From positions 1 to 55,662 of the forward strand of contig CAMLJR010000002.1 in NCBI GenBank assembly GCA_946480345.1: a stretch of DNA of 55,662 nt, read 5' to 3'. A model generated the notes under the pieces. The model made no database searches and was not told the DNA's origin. It saw nothing but the letters and a program-made list of their open reading frames with translations. The position numbers and the translations under genes are program-made. Positions 1 to 9,199 of this stretch are shown one piece after another (position 1 is the stretch's first letter; the number at the start of each line of letters is the position of its first letter). This DNA is from an uncultured Spongiibacteraceae bacterium. GTDB lineage: Bacteria > Pseudomonadota > Gammaproteobacteria > Pseudomonadales > CAMLJR01.

Positions 1-329
1 ACATCCGACGTCGCTTGAAACATTTGTTGCATCGCGAGGCTGGTCGCGAGGTTACTGGTGTAATTGATGCCCAGGCGGCTCACAGCCATTTTCAAATCTT
101 CGATCGGTCGGCTCGCCCGCAGTAAGGGGCTGTTGGAAACCTTGACGATACGCGCCGAAATGGCCGGATCGTTCTCGATCACTTTACTCAGCGTTGCGAC
201 ATCGACGTCCGGATCGCTCGATACTTCCCTGACCTTAAGTGCGACTTCCGGCAGTGTCGGGAGCACTAATTGATCGGTATCGAGGGCATGCAGCAGCTCG
301 CGGCTGATCTGCTCGATGGTTTCGCTCAT
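1..329 (-). CDS. HDOD-domain signalling protein, C-terminal part cut off by window edge
   Basis: The reverse strand reads from an ATG at 329 and runs off the left edge without a stop, giving about 109 residues. The translation contains LPTLPEVALKVREVSSDPDV followed by LSKVIENDPAISARIVKVSN and the segment AVSRLGINYTSNLATSLAMQ, which match the start of an HDOD domain (an HD-related output domain of bacterial signalling proteins, found in CheY-like and stand-alone regulators). No receiver domain precedes it, so this looks like a stand-alone HDOD protein, although a C-terminal partner domain could lie outside the window. It follows ygfZ on the same strand with a 75-base gap and could be cotranscribed with it. 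There is no obvious Shine-Dalgarno sequence. The target is unknown. Confidence 0.85.
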   Translation of the reverse strand, partial: MSETIEQISRELLHALDTDQLVLPTLPEVALKVREVSSDPDVDVATLSKVIENDPAISARIVKVSNSPLLRASRPIEDLKMAVSRLGINYTSNLATSLAMQQMFQATSD

Positions 330-404
330 TGATGATTATCCCAACACATTGATTGACGAGAAGCCGGATGAAAAGCAGCGATCCGGGTCGCTGCGCGACG
401 TGGC

Positions 405-1418
405 TTAAGGTATAGCATACGGCAGTGCCAGCGGCTGCAAGACAGTGCCGCTAATCGAGAGCGTTTTATCCGCATTTTCGTCGGCGCCGCTCACGGCCAA
501 CAGCTCGGTACGGCGGCTGTCGATGTGCACGCTGTCGACCACATTGCCGATGCTGCGCTGATTTTCATCCTCGACCGAAGTGCCGGGAACGGGGGCGGTG
601 GCTTCCAGCGCTGCGCGGATCAGATGACGTTTGACCTGACCCCGGTAGTACGCGCGCGCGACGATTTCCTGCCCTGTGTAACAGCCCTTTTTGAAATTCA
701 CCGCACCATTAAGGTGATAGTTCAGCATCTGTGGGATGAACATTTCTGCGGTGCTGCCGCAGACCTCGGCTTCGCCAGCGCGAATACTCAACCAGCGCCA
801 ATAACGCGAGCCGGCTATGACGCAACGGTCGCGATAGCGGTCCCAAAATGCCTGTGCTTGAGCAAGCGGTGCCCACAATTCAAATCGAGTCCCCTCACCA
901 TCGCGCTGAACGGCAATGCAATCGCCGTGGATAAGGGTGGCATGTTGCTGGTTGGGCGCATCGCCAAGAAATTCTCGCACCATAGCGGCGGTGTTAGGGC
1001 CGTGTAGACCGATGACGACGGTGTCGTCGAGTCGTTCGAGTTTGGCCTTTGAAAATACGATGTACTTTTGCAACGTGGCGCTCGCGACATCCAGCAGATC
1101 GCGGCGCATCCGCAACAGGACACGCTCGGCGGCTGGGCGCGCCAACTGAAAGCTGCAAACCATCCTGCCTTTCGGTGTGCAGAAGGCGCCGGGGGTGCTC
1201 AATGCGGCATTGGTGGCGGCAACATCGCAGGTTAATTGGCCCTGCAGGAATTTCTCGGTATCCGGCCCGGCCACCGCGAGCACGCCATACAGGCTCAATG
1301 GCATCAGCACATCATTGCCGTCGAGTTGTGTCAGATCGGCTGGCTCAGCGGCGAACAGGCTGTCGCCGTCAATTTCACTGGCGCCGATAGTTTGCAGAAA
1401 GGTTTGCGCCGTACTCAT
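405..1418 (-). CDS. ygfZ: YgfZ, tRNA-modifying / Fe-S maintenance folate-binding protein
   Basis: A 337-residue protein of the glycine-cleavage T-protein fold. It carries the family signature KGCYTGQE at residues 244-251, including the invariant cysteine C246, followed by ARAYYRGQVKR. YgfZ proteins bind folate and help keep certain iron-sulfur enzymes active, notably the tRNA-methylthiolation enzyme MiaB. This is known for E. coli and is inferred here. Length is close to that of E. coli YgfZ (326). It is divergent from sdhE, with 102 bases between the start codons that must hold both promoters. The ygfZ-sdhE pairing, with nadB and rpoE nearby, is a common gammaproteobacterial arrangement. Confidence 0.95.
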   Translation of the reverse strand: MSTAQTFLQTIGASEIDGDSLFAAEPADLTQLDGNDVLMPLSLYGVLAVAGPDTEKFLQGQLTCDVAATNAALSTPGAFCTPKGRMVCSFQLARPAAERVLLRMRRDLLDVASATLQKYIVFSKAKLERLDDTVVIGLHGPNTAAMVREFLGDAPNQQHATLIHGDCIAVQRDGEGTRFELWAPLAQAQAFWDRYRDRCVIAGSRYWRWLSIRAGEAEVCGSTAEMFIPQMLNYHLNGAVNFKKGCYTGQEIVARAYYRGQVKRHLIRAALEATAPVPGTSVEDENQRSIGNVVDSVHIDSRRTELLAVSGADENADKTLSISGTVLQPLALPYAIP

Positions 1419-1520
1419 GAGATGTCCATCAAGCTCGAATTGGGGAAAACGGCAGCGCTAGGCGTCGCCATTGCAGTCGCGTATTCTACGCGCCCGCTTT
1501 CGCTAAGTGACCAGTAACCG

Positions 1521-1781
1521 ATGTTTTCCGACGAAGAATACAAGCGCATTTATTGGGCGAGCCGGCGCGGCATGCTCGAGCTCGATCTGGTGCTGATGCC
1601 CTTCGTCGAACGCCATCTGCGCTCATTGGATGAGCACGCGCAGCGTCAATACGTGCGCTTGCTCGAATGCGAGGACACGGAATTATTCGCATGGTTTTTA
1701 GGGCGTGAGCGCCCTGCGGATCAGGAGCTGGCAGGGATTGTCGAGCAAATTATCGCGTTCGCACGCACCGCTAAGAATTGA
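1521..1781 (+). CDS. sdhE: SdhE, FAD assembly factor for succinate dehydrogenase
   Basis: An 86-residue protein, the usual length of the SdhE/YgfY family. It has the conserved RGMLELD segment at residues 16-22, containing the R-G-x-x-E motif used to contact the flavoprotein subunit. SdhE promotes covalent flavinylation of SdhA (and FrdA) in the cytoplasm. The ATG at 1521 begins MFSDEEYKRIYWASRRGMLE, matching the family start. It was once described as an antitoxin (CptB) because of its neighbour ygfX; that pairing is kept here, since a ygfX-like gene follows directly and overlaps its 3-prime end. Confidence 0.95.
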   Translation: MFSDEEYKRIYWASRRGMLELDLVLMPFVERHLRSLDEHAQRQYVRLLECEDTELFAWFLGRERPADQELAGIVEQIIAFARTAKN

Positions 1782-2208
1782 AATTCGGCCATCGAATTTC
1801 ATATTGATCGCAAACACCGCGTTGGCGTTATCCGCGTTAACGGCTATTGCGCAAACCTCGTTGCCGTTCTCATTGCAATTAGTGACGTGGGCCATCGCGC
1901 TCGTTTATGCGACGTGGCAACTGCGTCTCCAGACTCGGCAACGCGGTCTATTGTTGTGGCAGGAAGGCTGGCAGTGGGTCGAGCCTAAACGCGAACCGCG
2001 TCTGCTCGAATTGCGGCGCGCAGTGATATGGCCGGGATTGATCGTATTGCGCTTTGACGAAGCGGCGCTCAGTCGTCGCCCGGTGCCCTGGTATCGATAT
2101 TTTAAAAATTCAAATCTAACGCTGACGCTATGCCGCGATAGTCTGAGCGCGGATGAAGCGCGGCGTTTGCGCGCTTATCTGCGTCACTGGCCGGTACTGG
2201 CCGAATAG
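1738..2208 (+). CDS. ygfX: YgfX-like membrane protein (start codon uncertain)
   Basis: A basic protein of roughly 145-156 residues with two hydrophobic stretches near its N-terminus (about residues 20-55), then a soluble part containing [10 protein letters not shown] and ending in [12 protein letters not shown]. Position after sdhE, size and layout fit YgfX (CptA), an inner-membrane protein reported in E. coli to affect cytoskeletal proteins. The start is unclear: family members begin just before the segment EIRPSNF, yet no ATG, GTG or TTG lies there. The nearest in-frame starts are TTG 1738 (used here) and GTG 1705, both inside sdhE. An ATT at 1777 overlaps the sdhE stop. The 3-prime end overlaps the end of the convergent nadB by 25 bases. 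Confidence 0.75.
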   Translation: MSSKLSRSHAPLRIEIRPSNFILIANTALALSALTAIAQTSLPFSLQLVTWAIALVYATWQLRLQTRQRGLLLWQEGWQWVEPKREPRLLELRRAVIWPGLIVLRFDEAALSRRPVPWYRYFKNSNLTLTLCRDSLSADEARRLRAYLRHWPVLAE

Positions 2209-3773
2209 TTCGGTGGCACGAGGATCGTATCTTCGGCTTCGGGCAGCAGGTCGGGATAGTCGAGCGTGTAATGCAGGCCGCGGCTTTCCTTTCGCTCCAG
2301 CGCAGAGCGAATAATCAATTCCGCGACCGTCGCCAGATTGCGCAGCTCGAGCAAATCGTTGGTGACTTTATAGTTGCTGTAATACTCGGTGATTTCCTGT
2401 TGCAGTAATTCGGCGCGACGCAACGCGCGCTGTAGACGTTTGTTGGTGCGCACGATGCCGACGTAATCCCACATCGCGCGCCGCATTTCATCCCAGTTGT
2501 GCGAGATCACGACATCTTCATCCGAATCGGTGACCTGAGACGCGTCCCACGGTTCTGCGGTGAAGGAATCGTTGGGGCGCGGCAGATTTTTCGCGATCGA
2601 TGCCGCCGCCGCGCGGCCGTAGACAATGCATTCGAGTAAAGAATTCGACGCCATGCGATTGGCGCCGTGCAATCCGGTAAAAGAGGTTTCGCCGATGGCA
2701 TATAAACCGGGCACATCGGTTCGCCCTTCAAAATCGACTATTACGCCACCGCAGGTGTAGTGCGCGGCGGGAACGACCGGAATCGGGTCGCGTGTGATGT
2801 CGATGCCGAGCTCCAGGCAACGCGCCTTGATGGTCGGAAAATGATGCAGGATGAATTCCGGCGATTTATGGCTGATATCGAGATATACGCAGTCGATACC
2901 AAGCCGCTTCATTTCATGGTCGATGGCGCGCGCGACGATATCGCGCGGTGCGAGTTCGGCGCGCGAGTCGAAACGCTGCATAAAACGCTCGCCGTTCGGC
3001 AATAACAATTTGCCGCCTTCGCCGCGAATGGCTTCGGTAATCAGAAACGATTTTGCTTTCGGGTGATAGAGGCAAGTCGGATGGAACTGATTGAATTCCA
3101 TATTGGCGACACGTGCGCCGGCGCGCCATGCCATTGCGATTCCGTCGCCGGTCGCGCCATCGGGATTGGTCGTGTACAGATAAACCTTGCTGGCGCCGCC
3201 GCTCGCGAGAATCACGTGATCGGCCTGAAAGACTTCGACGTTGCCGCTATCGCGATTAAGAATGTATGCACCGCGACAACGGCCTTCATGCACGATCAGA
3301 TCGACCGCAACACGGTTGGTGAAAATTTCGATGTTCCGGGTTTCGAGCGCGCGCTTCGTCAAAGTTTCTGAGACTTCGCGGCCGGTCGAATCCGCAGCGT
3401 GCATGATGCGTCGATGGCTATGGCCGCCCTCGCGTGCCAGATGAAAACCGGCCCCGATCAAGCGATCGAATTGCACGCCTTGTTCGAGCAGCCACTCGAC
3501 GCTTTCCTTGCTATGTTCGACGGTGAAGCGGACCGAATCTGCATGGCATAGGCCTGCACCGGCGGTGAGTGTGTCGGCTATGTGCGCTTCAACGGTGTCG
3601 TTTTCATCGATGACGGCGGCGATTCCACCCTGCGCCCACCAGGTCGAACCCTGATTCAGATCGCCTTTGCAGACGACAGCAACGCGCGCGCTGGGTGCCA
3701 GTCGCAACGCGGCAGTAAGACCGGCAGCACCGGTGCCGATAATCAGAACATCGTGACGATTGGGCGCGCTCAT
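2184..3773 (-). CDS. nadB: L-aspartate oxidase
   Basis: NadB oxidises L-aspartate to iminoaspartate, the first step of de novo NAD synthesis, using FAD. From the ATG at 3773 the product is 529 residues (E. coli NadB is 540) and begins [20 protein letters not shown], with the dinucleotide-binding GTGAAG near the N-terminus. Other family marks are [32 protein letters not shown] and [15 protein letters not shown], the fumarate reductase/NadB FAD and active-site regions. An in-frame start 30 bases upstream is possible but adds residues not expected from the family. It is divergent from rpoE, the classical gamma-proteobacterial nadB-rpoE arrangement. No nadA or nadC lies in the window. Confidence 0.97.
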   Translation of the reverse strand: MSAPNRHDVLIIGTGAAGLTAALRLAPSARVAVVCKGDLNQGSTWWAQGGIAAVIDENDTVEAHIADTLTAGAGLCHADSVRFTVEHSKESVEWLLEQGVQFDRLIGAGFHLAREGGHSHRRIMHAADSTGREVSETLTKRALETRNIEIFTNRVAVDLIVHEGRCRGAYILNRDSGNVEVFQADHVILASGGASKVYLYTTNPDGATGDGIAMAWRAGARVANMEFNQFHPTCLYHPKAKSFLITEAIRGEGGKLLLPNGERFMQRFDSRAELAPRDIVARAIDHEMKRLGIDCVYLDISHKSPEFILHHFPTIKARCLELGIDITRDPIPVVPAAHYTCGGVIVDFEGRTDVPGLYAIGETSFTGLHGANRMASNSLLECIVYGRAAAASIAKNLPRPNDSFTAEPWDASQVTDSDEDVVISHNWDEMRRAMWDYVGIVRTNKRLQRALRRAELLQQEITEYYSNYKVTNDLLELRNLATVAELIIRSALERKESRGLHYTLDYPDLLPEAEDTILVPPNYSASTGQ

Positions 3774-3846
3774 GGACTGCGTATTGCTCCGCGTTATGGC
3801 CAACTATATTATCCAGCGCACTCCTTTGTGCCGGTTCCAAGCAGTT

Positions 3847-3873
3847 GAACTTTTTTTGGAGCCGGCAATCATA
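3847..3873 (+). promoter_or_regulatory. Candidate sigma-E (RpoE/AlgU) promoter of rpoE, distal
   Basis: GAACTT at 3847-3852 is followed by a 16-base spacer and TCATA at 3869-3873. This agrees with the sigma-E/AlgU consensus GAACTT, 16-17 bases, then TC-rich -10. Autoregulation of rpoE/algU from such promoters is established in E. coli and Pseudomonas; its use here is inferred. Confidence 0.55.
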
Positions 3874-3929
3874 CCCGCCTTCGCACAGGTTGGCTTGTTA
3901 AGCCACCAGTTAGCTTGCGCAGAGGCTCG

Positions 3930-3956
3930 AAACTTCCGGAATGGTGCATGGTCTAT
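3930..3956 (+). promoter_or_regulatory. Candidate second sigma-E-type promoter, proximal to rpoE
   Basis: AAACTT at 3930-3935, a 16-base spacer, then TCTAT at 3952-3956, 38 bases before the rpoE start. The match to the sigma-E consensus is weaker in the first base of the -35 and the last bases of the -10 than in the upstream candidate, but the spacing is identical. Confidence 0.4.
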
Positions 3957-3994
3957 TTGGCAGCTAATACGAGGCACGCGCCACGGGGTCGGCA

Positions 3995-4594
3995 ATGACC
4001 GGTCCTGAAATTACCGATCAACAACTGGTAACCCGCGTTCAGAAAGGCGACAAAAAGGCTTTCGATCTTTTGGTGCTGAAATATCAGCACAAAATTCTGA
4101 GCCTGATTTCGCGGTATATCCGCAATAGCGATGAAATACAGGATGTCGCGCAAGAGGCGTTTATCAAGGCGTTTCGCGCTTTACCGAATTTTCGCGGCGA
4201 TAGTGCTTTTTATACGTGGATGTATCGCATCGCGATCAATACTGCGAAAAATCATTTGGTCGCGCGTCAACGGCGGCCGCCGGGAGTCGATATCGATATC
4301 GACGATGCCGAGCACTTTAGCGGCGATTTTCTGCTGAAAGAGATCGAGAATCCGGAAAATATATTGTCGGGACAAGAATTGAAGCGCGTGTGCGATCACG
4401 CCATCAAATCCCTGCCAGAAGATTTGCGTACAGCGGTGACATTGCGCGAATTCGACGGTCTTAGCTACGAAGATATAGCGACAGCGATGGATTGCCCTGT
4501 CGGAACAGTGCGCAGCCGGATTTTCCGCGCACGCGAAGCCATCGATAGACATATCAAGGCATATCAGACCAACGGTGAGGTGTCGTATGAGTGA
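3995..4594 (+). CDS. rpoE: RNA polymerase sigma factor RpoE / AlgU (extracytoplasmic stress)
   Basis: A 199-residue ECF sigma factor. Region 2 is visible in LVLKYQHKILSLISRYIRNS, DEIQDVAQEAFIKAFRALPN and AFYTWMYRIAINTAKNHL. Region 4 is visible in LPEDLRTAVTLREFDGLSYE and DIATAMDCPVGTVRSRIFRA, with its helix-turn-helix. The product directs transcription of envelope-stress genes and, in Pseudomonas, of alginate genes. Its gene is followed, with an 8-base overlap, by the anti-sigma gene, so the two are probably translationally coupled. Two sigma-E-like promoter candidates lie upstream, suggesting autoregulation. The start codon is ATG at 3995. Confidence 0.97.
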   Translation: MTGPEITDQQLVTRVQKGDKKAFDLLVLKYQHKILSLISRYIRNSDEIQDVAQEAFIKAFRALPNFRGDSAFYTWMYRIAINTAKNHLVARQRRPPGVDIDIDDAEHFSGDFLLKEIENPENILSGQELKRVCDHAIKSLPEDLRTAVTLREFDGLSYEDIATAMDCPVGTVRSRIFRAREAIDRHIKAYQTNGEVSYE

Positions 4595-5198
4595 CAGGTT
4601 GCGGGAGTCGGTTTCTGCCTTGGTTGATGGCGAAGCGGACGAATTGGAATTACGGCGCTTGCTGGCGAGTGACGATGAAGTCGTTAGAACGGCATGGCGC
4701 GATTTCCATGTCGTGCGTGACAGCATCAGCGGCGTCGATATGCGTTTTGCCCAATTCGATATTTCGCAGCGTGTGCAAGCGGCGCTGGCGGACGAAATTA
4801 TCTCTGCACCGTCGTTGACAGCCCGCTGGTGGCGTCCGGTTGCGAGCTTCGCGGTTGCGGCGTCGGTAGCGACGGTTGTTGCGGTGGGCGCGAGACATTT
4901 CAATTCAGATATCGGTGGCGAAGCAATTGCGCAAACGCCGACTGTTTCGCCAGTTGTTGCTTCTTCCACGGCAGCAGGACGCGTTTATCCAGCGCCGATG
5001 CAGCCGGTAGTTGGAAATGTTCCCGTCAGCGCGACAATGACCTCACCGTTGCAGCCTGTTTCACTTGATCCCGATCAATTGGCGCAGCAGCGTTTACAGC
5101 AATATTTGTTGCGGCATTCCGAACGCGCCGCTCTGAACAATGGCCAGGGTGTGATCACGTTTGCCAGAGTTCCTCAGCTCGATGCGCCGAAGCAGTAA
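4587..5198 (+). CDS. rseA: Anti-sigma-E factor RseA / MucA
   Basis: A 203-residue single-pass inner-membrane protein beginning MSDRLRESVSALVDGEADEL, the typical RseA N-terminal domain that binds RpoE in the cytoplasm. The transmembrane helix is about residues 82-103 (RPVASFAVAASVATVVAVGA). The rest is a periplasmic, Ala/Pro/Gln-rich tail containing a MucA-like segment LAQQRLQQYLLRHSERAALN. Under envelope stress such proteins are cut by site-1 and site-2 proteases, releasing RpoE. The ATG at 4587 overlaps the rpoE stop; an in-frame start 12 bases upstream is less likely. The reading frame is intact, with none of the truncations seen in mucoid Pseudomonas strains. Confidence 0.93.
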   Translation: MSDRLRESVSALVDGEADELELRRLLASDDEVVRTAWRDFHVVRDSISGVDMRFAQFDISQRVQAALADEIISAPSLTARWWRPVASFAVAASVATVVAVGARHFNSDIGGEAIAQTPTVSPVVASSTAAGRVYPAPMQPVVGNVPVSATMTSPLQPVSLDPDQLAQQRLQQYLLRHSERAALNNGQGVITFARVPQLDAPKQ

Positions 5199-6183
5199 TC
5201 GCTTTCAGGTGCATTTACTGCACTTTTTTCTGATCAGTGTTTGGCTAGGACTGCCATCATCTTTTGCTGTCGCCGATGCCGTAAATGTAAAAGACACTGC
5301 TACGGCCACCTCAAAAGAATGGTTGGATAAGCTCGCGCATAGCATGCGCGAGTTGAATTACCGCGGCGTGATGACGTATGCGCACGGCTCGCGGCTCGAA
5401 TCGTTACGCATCACCCACGGTCTTTATAAAGACGAAGAATTCGAACGCATTGAATACCTGGACGGCCAACCGCGCGAAATTATTCGTTATGGCAAAGAAG
5501 TAACCTGCATTCAGCTCGGGCAACGGCTCGACTTTCTCTTGCATCCCCATTTGTTGAAACCGAGCCTTGAAGGGCTCGATCAAAACTACGATGTTCATGT
5601 CGATGGCGAAGATCGCATTGCCGGTCGTCGCGCGGTGGTATTGAACATCAAGCCGCGCGATCAATTTCGATATGGTTACCGCATGGCGCTCGATCATGAC
5701 ACCGGCCTGTTGTTGCGGACCGAAGTGCTCGATGGCGAAGGCAGAATTAGTGAACGGCTGCAATTTGTCGATGTGGAAATTGGCGTCCAGCTAAAGCGGG
5801 AATGGCTCGCCGGTGTTGGAGGCGACACCGCGTCTCGGAAGGCGGAAATGTTGCCGATCGATCGCGTCGTCGAAGAATCGCAGATGCAATGGCGGCCTGA
5901 ATGGGTTCCGCCCGGTTTTGCGCTATCTGTTGCACCCCATAAATCCAGTGAGGGTTTGCTGACCTATTCGGATGGCCTCGCGGTGATGTCCATATTTGTC
6001 GAGGCGATTCAACCGCCGTTGCCACGCAGCGACGGCAAGGCCAGGCGGGGTGCCACGATTGCCTACACGCATGCGGTTGAACTCAATGGCAAGCCGCATC
6101 TGGTCACCGTGGTCGGCGAAATTCCATCCATTACCGCGCGACGCGTTGCCGGATCGGTGATTGCGCAGCCACAGCAGCCGTAG
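5182..6183 (+). CDS. rseB: Periplasmic sigma-E regulator RseB / MucB
   Basis: A 333-residue secreted protein. Residues 1 to about 34 form a signal peptide (basic start MRRSSNRF, hydrophobic core HFFLISVWLGLPSSFAVADA). The body has the RseB/MucB fold with NYRGVMTYAHGSRLESLRIT near the start, a LolA-like lipid-binding region, and a C-terminal domain around WRPEWVPPGFAL. RseB binds the periplasmic part of RseA and shields it from the site-1 protease until lipopolysaccharide or lipid signals release it. The ATG at 5182 lies inside the end of rseA (17-base overlap), as expected in this operon. The protease gene mucD (degP), which usually follows in Pseudomonas, is absent; lepA comes next. Confidence 0.93.
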   Translation: MRRSSNRFQVHLLHFFLISVWLGLPSSFAVADAVNVKDTATATSKEWLDKLAHSMRELNYRGVMTYAHGSRLESLRITHGLYKDEEFERIEYLDGQPREIIRYGKEVTCIQLGQRLDFLLHPHLLKPSLEGLDQNYDVHVDGEDRIAGRRAVVLNIKPRDQFRYGYRMALDHDTGLLLRTEVLDGEGRISERLQFVDVEIGVQLKREWLAGVGGDTASRKAEMLPIDRVVEESQMQWRPEWVPPGFALSVAPHKSSEGLLTYSDGLAVMSIFVEAIQPPLPRSDGKARRGATIAYTHAVELNGKPHLVTVVGEIPSITARRVAGSVIAQPQQP

Positions 6184-6222
6184 CGGTCGAGCCATTCTGG
6201 TCCAACAGGCGCCGCTACTCGT

Positions 6223-6287
6223 CCGCAGTCTGTTTAAGCTACAATCGCGCACCTTGATCGAGTCCGATCACACTCCCCGCAGTCTGT
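6223..6287 (+). repeat. Short direct repeat and possible promoter in the rseB-lepA gap
   Basis: CCGCAGTCTGT occurs at 6223-6233 and again at 6277-6287, each preceded by ACTC with a one-base difference in spacing. Between the copies, TACAAT at 6240-6245 resembles a sigma-70 -10 box, but I see no good -35. The 121-base gap otherwise holds nothing I recognise. It could contain the lepA promoter. Confidence 0.4.
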
Positions 6288-6304
6288 AGAGTCATACATT
6301 ACCC

Positions 6305-8104
6305 GTGAGCAATCTCGATCACATCCGTAACTTTTCCATCATCGCGCATATCGACCACGGCAAATCCACGCTGGCGGATCGCTTCATTCAACTGTGCGGT
6401 GGTCTCGAAGCGCGCGAAATGGAGGAGCAGGTGCTCGATTCGATGGATATCGAGCGCGAGCGCGGGATCACCATCAAAGCGCATAGCGTGACGCTGTATT
6501 ACACAGCAAAAAACGGCAAAAAATATCAGCTCAATTTCATCGATACGCCGGGTCACGTCGATTTCAGCTACGAAGTGTCGCGTTCGCTCGCCGCGTGCGA
6601 AGGCGCATTGCTGGTGGTGGACGCTGCGCAAGGCGTCGAGGCGCAGTCGGTAGCTAACTGCTACACCGCGATCGAGCAGGGGCTCGAGGTTGTCCCGGTA
6701 TTGAACAAGATGGATCTGCCGCAGGCCGATCCGGATAAGGTTAAACGAGAGATTGAAGAAATCATCGGCGTCGATGCATCGCATGCGATTCCGGTGAGCG
6801 CGAAATCCGGCCTCGGCATCGACGAGTTGCTCGAACAATTGGTCGAGTTGATTCCGCCGCCGAACGGCGAGCTGGACGAACCATTGCAGGCGCTGATTAT
6901 CGATTCATGGTTCGATAATTATCTCGGCGTCGTGTCGCTGGTGCGGGTGAAGAATGGTCGCATCAAAAAAGGCGACAAGATCGTCACCAAATCGATCGGC
7001 AAAGCGCAGCTGGTCGACAGCGTCGGCGTATTCACCCCGAAGCTGACCGAAACCGACGGTCTCGCTGCGGGCGAAGTGGGATTCATCGTCGCCAACGTTA
7101 AAGACATTCAAGGTGCGCCGGTCGGGGATACGATCACGCACGCGAGTACGCCAAACGTCGAGGCTCTGCCCGGTTTTAAACGCGTCAAGCCACAGGTCTA
7201 CGCGGGCTTGTTTACCGTTTCGTCCGAAGACTACGAAGCGTTTCGCGATGCGCTCGCAAAATTGACGTTGAATGATGCGTCATTGTTTTACGAACCAGAA
7301 AGCTCCGATGCACTCGGCTTCGGTTTTCGTTGCGGCTTTCTCGGCATGCTGCATATGGAAATCATTCAGGAGCGGCTTGAGCGCGAATACGATCTCGATC
7401 TGATCACCACCGCGCCGACGGTAATTTACGAAGTCGTAAAAAATAACGGTGAAATCGTCCAGGTCGATAATCCGTCGAAGCTTCCCGATCCGGGCGAAAT
7501 CGACGAAATGCGCGAGCCAATCGCCACTGCGCATATCTTGGTTCCGCAGGAATATCTCGGCAACGTCATTACGTTGTGTATCGAACGTCGCGGCGTGCAG
7601 AAGGACATGCAGTTTCTCGGACAGCAAGTTGCATTGACGTTCGAGTTGCCGATGGCCGAAGTCGTGCTCGATTTCTTCGATCGTTTGAAATCGGTAAGCC
7701 GTGGTTTCGCATCGCTCGATTACAGTTTTGCGCATTTTCAACCGGCCAAGCTGGCGCGGCTCGATGTTCTGATCAACGGCGAAAAAGTCGATGCATTGGC
7801 GGTGATTGTGCATCGCGATCAGGCGCAGTATCGCGGCCGGATTCTGGTGGAAAAAATGCGCGAACTGATTCCACGTCAGATGTTCGATGTGGCGATTCAA
7901 GCCGCGCTCGGCGGTCAAGTCATCGCGCGTTCGACCGTGAAAGCACTGCGTAAAAACGTGTTAGCGAAATGCTACGGCGGCGATGTGTCGCGTAAGAAAA
8001 AATTGCTCGAAAAACAAAAAGCCGGCAAAAAACGCATGAAACAGGTGGGCAGCGTCGAAATACCGCAAAGCGCTTTCCTTGCTGTGTTGAAAGTCGACGG
8101 CTAA
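6305..8104 (+). CDS. lepA: Elongation factor 4 (LepA) GTPase
   Basis: A 599-residue translational GTPase, exactly the usual LepA length. G1 is AHIDHGKST near residue 15, followed by [20 protein letters not shown] (switch I), [15 protein letters not shown] (G3) and [10 protein letters not shown] (G4). The LepA-specific C-terminal domain is seen in [22 protein letters not shown]4 acts on the ribosome; proposed roles are back-translocation and assembly of the 30S subunit. The start is GTG at 6305 with only a weak upstream ribosome site. In many gammaproteobacteria lepA is followed by lepB and rnc, as here. Confidence 0.98.
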   Translation: MSNLDHIRNFSIIAHIDHGKSTLADRFIQLCGGLEAREMEEQVLDSMDIERERGITIKAHSVTLYYTAKNGKKYQLNFIDTPGHVDFSYEVSRSLAACEGALLVVDAAQGVEAQSVANCYTAIEQGLEVVPVLNKMDLPQADPDKVKREIEEIIGVDASHAIPVSAKSGLGIDELLEQLVELIPPPNGELDEPLQALIIDSWFDNYLGVVSLVRVKNGRIKKGDKIVTKSIGKAQLVDSVGVFTPKLTETDGLAAGEVGFIVANVKDIQGAPVGDTITHASTPNVEALPGFKRVKPQVYAGLFTVSSEDYEAFRDALAKLTLNDASLFYEPESSDALGFGFRCGFLGMLHMEIIQERLEREYDLDLITTAPTVIYEVVKNNGEIVQVDNPSKLPDPGEIDEMREPIATAHILVPQEYLGNVITLCIERRGVQKDMQFLGQQVALTFELPMAEVVLDFFDRLKSVSRGFASLDYSFAHFQPAKLARLDVLINGEKVDALAVIVHRDQAQYRGRILVEKMRELIPRQMFDVAIQAALGGQVIARSTVKALRKNVLAKCYGGDVSRKKKLLEKQKAGKKRMKQVGSVEIPQSAFLAVLKVDG

Positions 8105-8147
8105 ACATAACGCTCCTTTAATCAATTAAAAAACGGATGACGTAACG

Positions 8148-9167
8148 ATGGTCAATACGGTGTTGATGGCGCTGGCCGGCTTAACGCTGCTCGTGTGGCT
8201 GGTTCAGGAACTGCTCGGTCGTCGCCAGCAGCAATATCGGTTTGCCCAGCAGTTGCAGCGTGGCGATGTACCCACTGCGGTTCCCGAGCCGACCTGGTCC
8301 GATTGGTTGTTTCGCATTGTGCTCGCGTTGTGGCTGGTGTGGCTGGCGATGGTGGTCGTCATCAAGGACGGCGATTTCGCGCTGGTTCTGGTAATGCTGA
8401 CACTGTTGTCGGGCACAGTGGCGCTAATCGATATCGTCTGGTTCCAGCGGCGACGTTACGCTGCATGCAAACGCCTCACCGGTAACGATGGCGCGATCCA
8501 GCCGGAATTGGTCGAGCAGCGTCAGATTGCCGAATATAGCCGCTCGTTTTTTCCGGTACTCGCCGTGGTATTGGTGCTGCGCTCTTTCATTGTTGAGCCG
8601 TTTCAAATTCCATCGTCATCGATGGTACCGACGCTCGAAGTCGGGGATTACATTCTGGTCAACAAGTTCAGTTACGGAATACGTCTGCCGGTGCTGAAAA
8701 CAAAAATCATCGATGTCGGTGCACCACAGCGTGGCGATGTGCTTGTTTTCTTTCCACCGCACAAAAAAAATGTGTACTTCATCAAGCGCCTGATCGGTTT
8801 ACCCGGCGACCGAATTCAATATCGACATAAAGTGCTATATATCAACGGCGAGCGTGTCGAGCAGGTGTTTCTGGCGCGTTTGGGTCCGATGCAGGCCACC
8901 GAACTGGCGTCGGAAAAACTCGGCACGGTCGAACACAATATCTATAAACAAATGGACAGCTACAGCCGAATCGCCGATGAATTCGATATTGTGGTTCAGC
9001 CCGGCCATTACTTCATGATGGGCGATAATCGGGACAACAGCGCCGATTCGCGTTTCTGGGGGCAAGTGGCCGAGCGCGAAATCGTCGGCAAGGCATTCGC
9101 CGTCTGGATGCATTGGGAATCGCTGTTTTCGCTGCCGAGCTTCGATCGCGTCGACGTCATTCGCTGA
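8148..9167 (+). CDS. lepB: Signal peptidase I
   Basis: A 339-residue membrane serine protease that removes signal peptides from exported proteins. Hydrophobic segments are at about residues 3-23, 54-98 and 132-148, and the catalytic domain lies outside. The serine is S158 in QIPSSSMVPTLEVGDYILVN and the general-base lysine is K213 in FIKRLIGLPGD, matching S91 and K146 of the E. coli enzyme. The C-terminal box GDNRDNSADSRFWG is also present. The N-terminal membrane part is longer than in minimal family members but similar to E. coli LepB (324 residues). It lies 43 bases after lepA, probably in one transcript. Confidence 0.97.
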   Translation: MVNTVLMALAGLTLLVWLVQELLGRRQQQYRFAQQLQRGDVPTAVPEPTWSDWLFRIVLALWLVWLAMVVVIKDGDFALVLVMLTLLSGTVALIDIVWFQRRRYAACKRLTGNDGAIQPELVEQRQIAEYSRSFFPVLAVVLVLRSFIVEPFQIPSSSMVPTLEVGDYILVNKFSYGIRLPVLKTKIIDVGAPQRGDVLVFFPPHKKNVYFIKRLIGLPGDRIQYRHKVLYINGERVEQVFLARLGPMQATELASEKLGTVEHNIYKQMDSYSRIADEFDIVVQPGHYFMMGDNRDNSADSRFWGQVAEREIVGKAFAVWMHWESLFSLPSFDRVDVIR

Positions 9168-9199
9168 TTGGATTTGCTAACTGGCCTCAGGAGAATCAC

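Noticed and set aside
4181..4969. Long open frame on the reverse strand across rpoE and rseA
   Set aside because: It is antisense to two well-recognised genes, has biased composition from their codon use, and crosses their boundary. No family similarity seen.
7280..7918. Long reverse-strand frame inside lepA
   Set aside because: Shadow of lepA codon use. No homologous features and no ribosome site.
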